From CAUUFM01 sp041844335 (GTDB lineage Bacteria > Bacillota > Clostridia > Lachnospirales > Lachnospiraceae): 16,572 nt of DNA. The position numbers and the translations under genes are program-made. The stretch lies in the NCBI GenBank assembly GCA_041844335.1, contig JBGZAX010000065.1, positions 1 through 16,572 of the forward strand. The letters are read 5' to 3'. This document shows, piece by piece, positions 1 to 6,405 of this stretch. How positions within the stretch are numbered: position 1 is the first letter of the stretch; every line of letters begins with the position of its first letter. The notes beneath the pieces are model-generated. The model was given only the letters and a program-made list of their open reading frames with translations. It was not told where the DNA came from and searched no databases.

Positions 1-44
1 AAAATCAATGTCTTTATCACTATCCCTTTTTTATACGATTCCAT
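1..44 (-). CDS. Possible start of a further gene, cut by the window edge
   Basis: An ATG lies two bases after the dCMP deaminase stop codon. The frame stays open for 14 codons to the window edge and reads as a short charged start (MESYKKG) followed by hydrophobic residues, as in a membrane protein. There is no strong ribosome site, so it would depend on coupling to the upstream gene. In some Firmicutes the genes after dCMP deaminase lead into the ATP synthase operon, so an AtpI-like protein is one possibility. That is only a guess from gene order. Confidence 0.3.
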   Translation of the reverse strand, partial: MESYKKGIVIKTLI

Positions 45-46
45 TC

Positions 47-532
47 TTACACCGTTATCTCAATTGTTCTACAGGTGGGGCTGTACTTTTTTACCTCCAC
101 TCCTGCCGCTTTGAACATACGTCTTGATGCTATGGTTGATGATAAATCATGATATTTATCATCAAAAAAAATAAGATTTTTTATACCTGCCTGAATTATC
201 GCCTTGGCACACTCATTACAAGGAAATAACGTGACATACATCTTTGAACCCTCAAGGCTTCCGCCTCTGTAGTTAAGTATGGCATTAAGCTCACTGTGTG
301 CTATATAAAAATACTTATTTTCCAAAGGCTCCCCCTCTCTGCTCCAAGGAAATTCATCATCAGAGCAGCCGTTAGGAAAGCCGTTATATCCAATAGATAA
401 AATTTTATTGTCATTTGATACAATACATGCCCCGACCTGTGTATTGGGATCCTTTGACCTCATAGCCGCAAGGAAAGCTACCCCCATAAAATATTCATCC
501 CAGCTTATATAATCCTTTCTCTTTCCACTCAT
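47..532 (-). CDS. dCMP deaminase (ComEB/deoxycytidylate deaminase family)
   Basis: Predicted cytosolic zinc enzyme that deaminates dCMP to dUMP and so feeds thymidylate synthesis. The 161-residue length fits the family. Visible motifs are a GYNGFPNGC segment at about residues 48-56, the zinc and catalytic motif H79-S80-E81 (E81 is the proton shuttle), and the second zinc motif P104-C105-x2-C108. The ATG at 532 follows a GAGGTGG ribosome site that overlaps the stop of the upstream tsaC fusion gene. The 13-base gap indicates co-transcription with it. The related deaminase ComEB of Bacillus lies in a competence operon, but nothing here points to competence. Family assignment is secure. Strict dCMP specificity is inferred from similarity. 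Confidence 0.93.
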   Translation of the reverse strand: MSGKRKDYISWDEYFMGVAFLAAMRSKDPNTQVGACIVSNDNKILSIGYNGFPNGCSDDEFPWSREGEPLENKYFYIAHSELNAILNYRGGSLEGSKMYVTLFPCNECAKAIIQAGIKNLIFFDDKYHDLSSTIASRRMFKAAGVEVKKYSPTCRTIEITV

Positions 533-545
533 CCTTATCCACCTC

Positions 546-2051
546 TTATAATATTAATACCTTTGCCTTAGTAAGTACCGCATCTAAAATCTCATAGCAT
601 TTTTCATATTCTTCAATATCTTTTCCGAACGGATCATCTAAAACAATTCTTTCATCGAAAAATTCGGAAATCGTATAAAGCTGTTCCGTATTTTCAAATC
701 TGTTAATTATCTTATCCTTTACTGCAATATTTAAAGCCACTATAGCAGTTTTATCATCAAAGTCTATCTGCTTTAATCTTCTTGCCAAATGGTTTGTTCC
801 GTCAAGCTCATGATTCTTAAGAACTATCTGAGTTTTCTGATTGATAGGCTCGGAAAACAACACATTTAAGCCCCTTGACAGGATATTTAAATTTTCCCTT
901 GTCCTTTTTTCAATGGCAATTTCCTTTGCCATTACCGACAACGACACATCATCGTTGTCCACAAAAATAATAGTATCTATATTATCATAGTCAATATTTG
1001 CGGAACAGATAAAAACCTTGCCGCCGGCTGCTTTTTCAAGCCGATTCATTATGGCATCTCCAAGCTCTCCCACAAAAAAGCTCTCAGAAAAAATATAATC
1101 TACACCCTTTGCATCAAAATCTCTTAAAACGTCGTAAAGATTGGACGCAATACCATTTAAATCGCTTAATGATCCTATCTCATGTACTATGCCGTTTTGG
1201 TAGAGATCCTTTGTTTCAGTTGAACATATTATCCCCACAAGCTTTGAATTTTCAAGACATTCACGCGTCATGGCATCTATTCTCTCGGCAACATTTTTAG
1301 TACGACCTACAAAGATGCTGAGTTCCGCCTTAGGAGCATAATGCCTGTACTTCATTCCGGGTGCCTTGGGGCTTTGTGCATCGCTAAGCTCTCCGGTTAC
1401 CTTTTCTACCCTGCCTATTACCTCCTCAAGCTTATTTTCGGTGATAAAGCCCGGTCTTAAAATAGTCGGCACATCACCTGTTAAGTCTATTATAGTAGAT
1501 TCCAAGCCGATATCGCAGCTGCCTCCATCTACTATCATATCTATTTTGCCCATAAGGTCATTTATCACATGCCCTGCCGCAGTAGGACTCGGTTTGCCGG
1601 ATGAATTGGCACTTGGAGCGGCAATAAAGCCTCCTCCAGCTGTTATTATTCTCCTTGCAAGCTCGTTTTCAGGAAGTCTTACAGCCACGGTATCAAGCCC
1701 TCCGGACGTGGTATATGGCACTAATGTGGTCTTATTAAGCACCATAGTCAAAGGTCCGGGCCAAAAATGCTCAGCCAATTTCTGTGCTGACAAAGGAATA
1801 TCTCTAGCCACCACCTCAAGATCCTTTATATTTGAAATATGCACAATGAGAGGATTGTCGCTGGGTCGTCCCTTAGCCTCATATATCTTTTTCGCCGCAT
1901 TTTCATCTAAGGCGTTCGCACCGAGTCCATACACCGTTTCGGTAGGAAATGCAACAAGTCCTCCATTTTTAAGAACTTCACCTATCTCAATCAGTGTCTC
2001 GTCTATTTTTTCAGCATTGATATCATTTATATTTCTTATAACCGTATCCAT
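546..2051 (-). CDS. Threonylcarbamoyl-AMP synthase (Sua5/YwlC) fused to a degenerate LMW phosphatase-like domain
   Basis: The N-terminal part makes threonylcarbamoyl-AMP from threonine, bicarbonate and ATP for the t6A37 modification of ANN-decoding tRNAs. The YrdC-type domain (about residues 15-205) shows PTETVYGLG at 36-44, KGRPSDNPL at 60-68, and APSANSSGKPSPTA at 145-158. A linker with the Sua5 signature PGMKYRHYAP (231-240) leads to the Sua5 C-terminal domain (to about 340). Residues 346-501 resemble low-molecular-weight tyrosine/arginine phosphatases (YwlE-like), including the late DPFG motif at 473-476. However, the P-loop aligned at 364-375 has Asp365 where the nucleophilic Cys belongs and Leu371 where the phosphate-binding Arg belongs. 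This half is therefore probably inactive. In Bacillus subtilis ywlC and ywlE are near neighbours, so a fusion of the two is understandable. It is first in its operon, with AGGAG 12 bases before the ATG, a slightly long spacing. Confidence 0.93.
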   Translation of the reverse strand: MDTVIRNINDINAEKIDETLIEIGEVLKNGGLVAFPTETVYGLGANALDENAAKKIYEAKGRPSDNPLIVHISNIKDLEVVARDIPLSAQKLAEHFWPGPLTMVLNKTTLVPYTTSGGLDTVAVRLPENELARRIITAGGGFIAAPSANSSGKPSPTAAGHVINDLMGKIDMIVDGGSCDIGLESTIIDLTGDVPTILRPGFITENKLEEVIGRVEKVTGELSDAQSPKAPGMKYRHYAPKAELSIFVGRTKNVAERIDAMTRECLENSKLVGIICSTETKDLYQNGIVHEIGSLSDLNGIASNLYDVLRDFDAKGVDYIFSESFFVGELGDAIMNRLEKAAGGKVFICSANIDYDNIDTIIFVDNDDVSLSVMAKEIAIEKRTRENLNILSRGLNVLFSEPINQKTQIVLKNHELDGTNHLARRLKQIDFDDKTAIVALNIAVKDKIINRFENTEQLYTISEFFDERIVLDDPFGKDIEEYEKCYEILDAVLTKAKVLIL

Positions 2052-2089
2052 TAAACAGCACTTCTCCTAAATAAGCTTTTAATCTATAC

Positions 2090-2118
2090 ATTATACTTCA
2101 AACGGTACTCAAATTCAA
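2090..2118 (-). promoter_or_regulatory. Sigma-A promoter of the tsaC-dCMP deaminase unit
   Basis: On the minus strand, TTGAAT (2113-2118) and a perfect TATAAT (2090-2095) are separated by 17 bases. The -10 ends about 40 bases before the ATG at 2051. The promoter lies just beyond the metG terminator, so this unit is transcribed independently of metG. Confidence 0.85.
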
Positions 2119-2120
2119 GC

Positions 2121-2151
2121 AAATAAAAGAGTCTGCCAACAAGGCAGACCC
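2121..2151 (-). terminator. Intrinsic terminator of metG
   Basis: On the minus strand a perfect 7-bp stem GTCTGCC/GGCAGAC (2131-2149) with a 5-base loop is followed by TCTTTTATTT. It begins 12 bases after the metG stop codon. Confidence 0.88.
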
Positions 2152-2163
2152 CAAATTTATAAA

Positions 2164-4122
2164 CTAACTGATAAGACTTCCGGAACTCATTTCTCTATCC
2201 ACTGTAAGCATCGCAAGCTTACCGTCCTTATCCTCCGCACAAAGCAACATTCCGTTCGATTCTATCCCCGCCATTTTCCTAGGCGGCAGGTTCGTAAGCA
2301 CAACAACCTTCTTTCCTATCATCTCTTCGGCGGTCATATTCGGATAAAGTCCTGAAAGAATGGTCCTTACATCACTTCCTATCTTTACTGAAAACTTCAA
2401 CAGCTTTTTAGAATCCTTTACTCTCTCGGAGGTCAAAATCTCACCCACTCTTAAATCAAGCTTAGTAAAATCATCAAAGCTGATATCAGGCAAATAGGGC
2501 TTGTCAACACCTGCGCTTTCTTGATTTTTATTGCTCTCAGCCTCCGCCTTCGCCGCATTTTCAGCATCTATTTTCTCAAGCATTTCTTCAGGATCAAGTC
2601 TTGCAAAAAGGATTTTAGCCTCGCTTGATACCCTGTTTCCTGAAGAATATAATCCGAACTTGTCCATTTCATCATATCTTCTAATATTCGAATTTATCAA
2701 TTCAAAGATAGTATCGGCAGTATCCGGTATATACGGTTTAATCAATGTAGCTCCTATGTTTATTCCCTCAATTAAATTATAAAGCACCGTAGCCAATCTG
2801 TCTTTCTTACTTTCATCTTTAGCTAAAATCCAAGGTGTAGTTTCATCAATATATTTATTCAGACGCTTAAACACGTTCATTATCTCTGCAAGACTGTCAG
2901 CTGCACGATACATATCCATTTTTTCGTGAGCAAGCTTTACCTGTCCCAATATATAGCTTTTAAGCTCATCGTCCACACTCTCATTGACCTTTTTATCTTC
3001 TACAACACCGTCAAAATACTTATTGCTCATAGAAATCGTTCTATTCACAAGATTTCCCAATGTATTTGCAAGATCGGAATTAATCCTGTCAATAAGCAGC
3101 TCATAGCTTATTATTCCGTCATTTTCAAATGGCATTTCTCTTAACAGATAATATCTTACAGCATCTAATCCGAAAATTCTGACCAAGTCATCAGCATAGA
3201 TTACATTACCCTTAGACTTGCTCATTTTGCCCTCACCCTGCAACAGCCAAGGATGCCCTACTACAGTTTTCGGAAGAGGAACATCAAGAGCCATAAGGAA
3301 TATCGGCCAATAAATAGTATGAAATCTTATTATATCTTTTCCTATCAGATGCATATCGGCAGGCCAGTTTTTCTTATATAAATCTGAATGATTGCCGTCC
3401 GCATCATAGCCTATCTTGGTAATATAGTTCGATAATGCATCAAGCCACACGTATACCACGTGCTTGGGGTCAAAATCTACCGGAATTCCCCATTTAAAAG
3501 ACGTTCTTGAAACACACAGATCCTGTAACCCCGGCTTTAAGAAGTTATTAACCATCTCATTTTTTCTTGATACCGGACTGATAAACTCCGGATGCTCATC
3601 ATAATATTTCATAAGTCTGTCCGCATATTTTTCCATTTTGAAAAAATATGCCTCTTCAGTTTCAAAGTGCACATCTCGTCCACAATCGGGACATTTTCCG
3701 TCTATAAGCTGAGATTCCGTCCAAAAAGACTCACAGGGTGTACAATACATACCCTCATACTTACCCTTATAAATATCTCCTTGCTCATATAACCTCTTAA
3801 AAATCTTCTGAACCTGAAGTTCGTGATCCGCATCGGTTGTTCTAACAAAGGAATCGTAGCTCGAATTCATCAAATCCCACAGATCCTTTATCTGCCCTGC
3901 TATTTTATCGACAAATTCCTTAGGCTGCATACCCTCTGCCTTTGCCTTCTCTTCAATTTTTTGGCCATGCTCATCAGTACCGGTTTGAAAATAAACGTCA
4001 AAGCCCTGTTGTCTTTTGTACCTAGCTATACAGTCTGCTAACACTATCTCATATACATTACCTACGTGGGGCTTACCCGATGTATAGGCAATAGCAGTGG
4101 TGATATAATACTTTTCTCCCAT
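2164..4122 (-). CDS. metG: Methionine--tRNA ligase
   Basis: Charges tRNA-Met with methionine in the cytosol. At 652 residues it is the long bacterial form. The class I signature appears as HVGN at 19-22 (the HIGH motif) and KMSKS at 299-303. A zinc knuckle is formed by two CxxC pairs, C127/C130 and C144/C147. The anticodon-binding alpha-helical domain follows (about 350-500), then an Ala/Glu/Lys-rich linker. The C-terminal EMAP/Trbp111-like tRNA-binding domain (about 545-650) contains DLRVGEI and NLPPRKMAGIESNGML, which usually mediates dimerisation and tRNA affinity. AGGAG lies 6 bases before the ATG. It is a single-gene unit with its own promoter and terminator. The leader is under 40 bases, so there is no T-box or S-box control. 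Confidence 0.98.
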   Translation of the reverse strand: MGEKYYITTAIAYTSGKPHVGNVYEIVLADCIARYKRQQGFDVYFQTGTDEHGQKIEEKAKAEGMQPKEFVDKIAGQIKDLWDLMNSSYDSFVRTTDADHELQVQKIFKRLYEQGDIYKGKYEGMYCTPCESFWTESQLIDGKCPDCGRDVHFETEEAYFFKMEKYADRLMKYYDEHPEFISPVSRKNEMVNNFLKPGLQDLCVSRTSFKWGIPVDFDPKHVVYVWLDALSNYITKIGYDADGNHSDLYKKNWPADMHLIGKDIIRFHTIYWPIFLMALDVPLPKTVVGHPWLLQGEGKMSKSKGNVIYADDLVRIFGLDAVRYYLLREMPFENDGIISYELLIDRINSDLANTLGNLVNRTISMSNKYFDGVVEDKKVNESVDDELKSYILGQVKLAHEKMDMYRAADSLAEIMNVFKRLNKYIDETTPWILAKDESKKDRLATVLYNLIEGINIGATLIKPYIPDTADTIFELINSNIRRYDEMDKFGLYSSGNRVSSEAKILFARLDPEEMLEKIDAENAAKAEAESNKNQESAGVDKPYLPDISFDDFTKLDLRVGEILTSERVKDSKKLLKFSVKIGSDVRTILSGLYPNMTAEEMIGKKVVVLTNLPPRKMAGIESNGMLLCAEDKDGKLAMLTVDREMSSGSLIS

Positions 4123-4162
4123 AATTAGCTCCTTTCCTTTGATTATTTTTTATAACCTAATA

Positions 4163-4191
4163 ATTATATCAACTACATAATAAAAAATCAA
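4163..4191 (-). promoter_or_regulatory. Sigma-A promoter of metG
   Basis: On the minus strand, TTGATT (4186-4191), a 17-base spacer and a perfect TATAAT (4163-4168). It faces away from the yitT promoter; the two -35 boxes are about 20 bases apart. Confidence 0.85.
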
Positions 4192-4210
4192 GGGTTTTAC
4201 AAAAAGCCAC

Positions 4211-4239
4211 TGGATTTTATTTGAATATGGGTATATAAT
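4211..4239 (+). promoter_or_regulatory. Probable promoter of yitT-murG
   Basis: A perfect TATAAT (4234-4239) is preceded at 17 bases by TGGATT (4211-4216), which matches the -35 consensus at only three positions. The -10 lies about 60 bases before the yitT start. Confidence 0.6.
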
Positions 4240-4285
4240 GTCAGTGTATTCCGAATATGCAGCATGACCTGAACACTAAGCATTT

Positions 4286-4302
4286 AGGAGGTAACTCGGG
4301 TG
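4286..4302 (+). promoter_or_regulatory. Ribosome site that fixes the GTG start of yitT
   Basis: AGGAGGT (4286-4292) sits 7 bases before a GTG at 4300-4302. The first in-frame ATG is inside the protein (Met15), with no comparable site, so the GTG is taken as the start. Confidence 0.85.
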
Positions 4303-5187
4303 TTTAACAAATATTTTGACCAAAAGGTATTTCTGTCATCAATGATATCCCTTACATTAGGAACAGCCTTATATGCAGCAGCATACTGCCTGTTTATAAT
4401 ACCTCACGGGATTTTCGGCGGCGGTTTTACCGGTATTGGGCAAATATTTCAAAGAATCTTAGTGGAAAACCTGCATTTGACAATAGCATCAAAAATTGAC
4501 TTTACAGGTATTATAATTTGGTTTTTGAACATCCCGCTTTTGATAATATCATACAAAGAGCTCAGCTCACAATTTGTATTCAAAACACTTTATGCGGTTT
4601 TTTTGTCAAGCTTTTTGCTGTCATTCAGTCATTATTTCCCTACAATAATGGAAGATAGACTTACCTCCTGTCTGGTAGGCGGAATTCTGGTAGGCTTTGC
4701 AATAGGAACTATACTGAAAAGCGGCTCTTCGTCCGGCGGAACCGACATATTAGGATTGCTTGTCAGTAAAAGAATTCCCGGCTACAGTGTAGGAAAACTC
4801 GCACTCTTAATCAACCTTATAATCTATACCTATACGGGATTTGTAATAAACTGGGAGACGGCGATTTATTCAACAATTTTCTCATTTATTACATCAATAG
4901 TAATAGATAAGGTACATTATCAGAACATTCAATCGGCTGTCATAATTATAAGCAAAAACACGGCAATAGGAGATGAAATCAACTCTGTATTGAAGCGTGG
5001 AGTCACACATTGGAATGCCTGCGGAGAATATACAAAGGAACCCTATATTGTCTATCTGGCAGTCGTATCAAAATATGAAATGCATAGGCTTATTACAATG
5101 GTAAAGGCGATTGATCCTAAGGCTTTCATTATAATAGATGATAAAAGAGATGTTATCGGAAACTTTAAAAAGCGTTTTGACGCATAG
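4300..5187 (+). CDS. YitT family integral membrane protein
   Basis: A 295-residue membrane protein of the YitT/DUF161 family, of unknown biochemical function. The N-terminal two-thirds carries about five hydrophobic segments (roughly 13-35, 67-85, 92-112, 123-140 and 165-200). It includes the Gly-rich family motif around FGGGFTGIGQ (39-48) and a second conserved loop SGSSSGGTDI (141-150). Residues from about 205 to 292 form the soluble DUF2179 domain, ending in an IIIDDKRDVIGNF stretch. It starts with GTG. The murG start codon follows after 38 bases with no terminator between, so the two genes are probably co-transcribed. That suggests, without proving, an envelope-related role. No catalytic residues can be assigned. 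Confidence 0.92.
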   Translation: MFNKYFDQKVFLSSMISLTLGTALYAAAYCLFIIPHGIFGGGFTGIGQIFQRILVENLHLTIASKIDFTGIIIWFLNIPLLIISYKELSSQFVFKTLYAVFLSSFLLSFSHYFPTIMEDRLTSCLVGGILVGFAIGTILKSGSSSGGTDILGLLVSKRIPGYSVGKLALLINLIIYTYTGFVINWETAIYSTIFSFITSIVIDKVHYQNIQSAVIIISKNTAIGDEINSVLKRGVTHWNACGEYTKEPYIVYLAVVSKYEMHRLITMVKAIDPKAFIIIDDKRDVIGNFKKRFDA

Positions 5188-5215
5188 TTAACGCACCGTA
5201 AAATATGTAAAAAAT

Positions 5216-5228
5216 GGAGAGAACAATG
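5216..5228 (+). promoter_or_regulatory. Ribosome site that sets the murG start
   Basis: GGAG at 5216-5219 is 6 bases before the ATG at 5226. It overlaps an upstream in-frame ATG at 5214, which has no ribosome site of its own. The start at 5226 also gives the usual MurG N-terminus MKKIILTGGG. Confidence 0.8.
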
Positions 5229-6287
5229 AAAAAGATTATTTTAACCGGCGGAGGCACGGCAGGTCACGTTATACCGAACATTGCATTAATCCCTGCTCTT
5301 AAGGATATAGGCTTTGAGATATACTACGTGGGATCCTATAACGGAATTGAAAAACAGCTTGTGAAGGAGCTGGGAATAGAATATTACGGCATAGCCACCG
5401 GAAAATTGAGACGATACTTCGACCTTAAAAACTTTACAGATCCGTTCAGAATAGTAAAAGGGCTTGTAGAGGCTAAAAGGATAATAAAGGATTTAAACCC
5501 CGACATAGTATTCTCCAAAGGCGGCTATGTTTCCGTACCGGTAGTCACGGCAGCTCATTTACAGCATATTCCGGTTATTTTACATGAATCTGACATCACG
5601 ATCGGTCTTGCAAACAAGCTGGCTATGATATCCTGCGACAGGATTTGCTGTTCATTTCCGGAAACATTAAACTCTCTGCCGAAAAATAAATCCGTTCTTA
5701 CCGGCCCCCCGATCAGAGAAGAGCTTTTAAACGGCTCAAAGGAGGACGGCTTTGAATTTTGTAATTTGCCCTCGAATAAACCTCTGCTACTCGTAACAGG
5801 TGGCAGCTTGGGCTCAGTAAATATAAATAACTTTATAAGAAACGCTCTTGATGCTCTGTTAGAGAACTTCAACATAGTCCACCTGTGCGGAAAAGGAAAG
5901 ATATCTCCTTCTTTTAACAACATAAACGGCTATGTTCAATACGAGTATGTGGGTAAGGAGCTTAAGGATCTGATGGCTGCCTCCGATATCGTTGTATCAA
6001 GAGCGGGTGCCGGCACAATCAGCGAGATTGTGGCATTAAGAAAACCCAATCTTCTAATTCCTCTGTCGAGAAATGCAAGCAGAGGTGACCAGATACTCAA
6101 TGCACGATCCTATGAAAAACAAGGCTTCAGCAAGGTTCTGGAAGAGGAAGAGATAAGTTCCGATATCCTTTGCAAAGCCTTAAAGACTCTGTACTCGGAT
6201 AGAGAAAAATACATAAAAAAAATGTCGCAAAGCCATATGCAAAACAGCAATTCCGTCATAATTGAGCTGATTGCAAGCTATTGTTGA
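5226..6287 (+). CDS. murG: UDP-GlcNAc:undecaprenyl-PP-MurNAc-pentapeptide GlcNAc transferase
   Basis: Glycosyltransferase (GT28, GT-B fold) at the inner face of the membrane that adds GlcNAc to lipid I to make lipid II for peptidoglycan. From the start at 5226 it has 353 residues, the family's usual length. The Gly-rich lipid-side loop GGGTAGHV is at 8-15, the acceptor-side segment HESDITIGLANK at 120-131 (HEQN in many species), the second Gly-rich loop GGSLGS at 192-197, and the UDP-GlcNAc-binding region SRAGAGTISE at 258-267. A frame extension to 5214 adds only four residues and lacks a ribosome site. It lies outside a division-cell-wall cluster and is paired with yitT. Whether the genome has another murG cannot be told from here. 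Confidence 0.95.
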   Translation: MKKIILTGGGTAGHVIPNIALIPALKDIGFEIYYVGSYNGIEKQLVKELGIEYYGIATGKLRRYFDLKNFTDPFRIVKGLVEAKRIIKDLNPDIVFSKGGYVSVPVVTAAHLQHIPVILHESDITIGLANKLAMISCDRICCSFPETLNSLPKNKSVLTGPPIREELLNGSKEDGFEFCNLPSNKPLLLVTGGSLGSVNINNFIRNALDALLENFNIVHLCGKGKISPSFNNINGYVQYEYVGKELKDLMAASDIVVSRAGAGTISEIVALRKPNLLIPLSRNASRGDQILNARSYEKQGFSKVLEEEEISSDILCKALKTLYSDREKYIKKMSQSHMQNSNSVIIELIASYC

Positions 6288-6305
6288 TTATGTTCAAATG
6301 CAAAT

Positions 6306-6361
6306 GAATAGAGGAATACTAAACATTCAGTACTCCTCTATTTGTAGCTCTATCGTTTTTT
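6306..6361. terminator. Hairpin between convergent murG and GGDEF-EAL genes, probable bidirectional terminator
   Basis: A 13-bp stem (6308-6320 with 6329-6341) with an 8-base loop sits in the convergent gap. The one imperfect pair is A-C on the plus strand and T-G on the minus strand. The flanking T-tracts are modest (TTTGTAG, then TTTTTT further out, on the plus side; TCATTT on the minus side). Placement supports termination from both sides, but neither tail is ideal. Confidence 0.55.
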
Positions 6362-6405
6362 AAGACTTCTCTTAAGCTTCTCCGACCGAGTTCTTTATAT
6401 TTTGA

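Noticed and set aside
1366..2070. A 234-codon plus-strand open frame opposite the tsaC fusion gene.
   Set aside because: It is the antisense shadow of a clearly conserved gene, with no ribosome site and a low-complexity translation rich in Ser, Ile and Pro. The same applies to the other opposite-strand frames across metG, dnaK and grpE.
4123..4162. A T-box or S-box riboswitch before metG.
   Set aside because: The leader from the predicted promoter is under 40 bases, too short for either.
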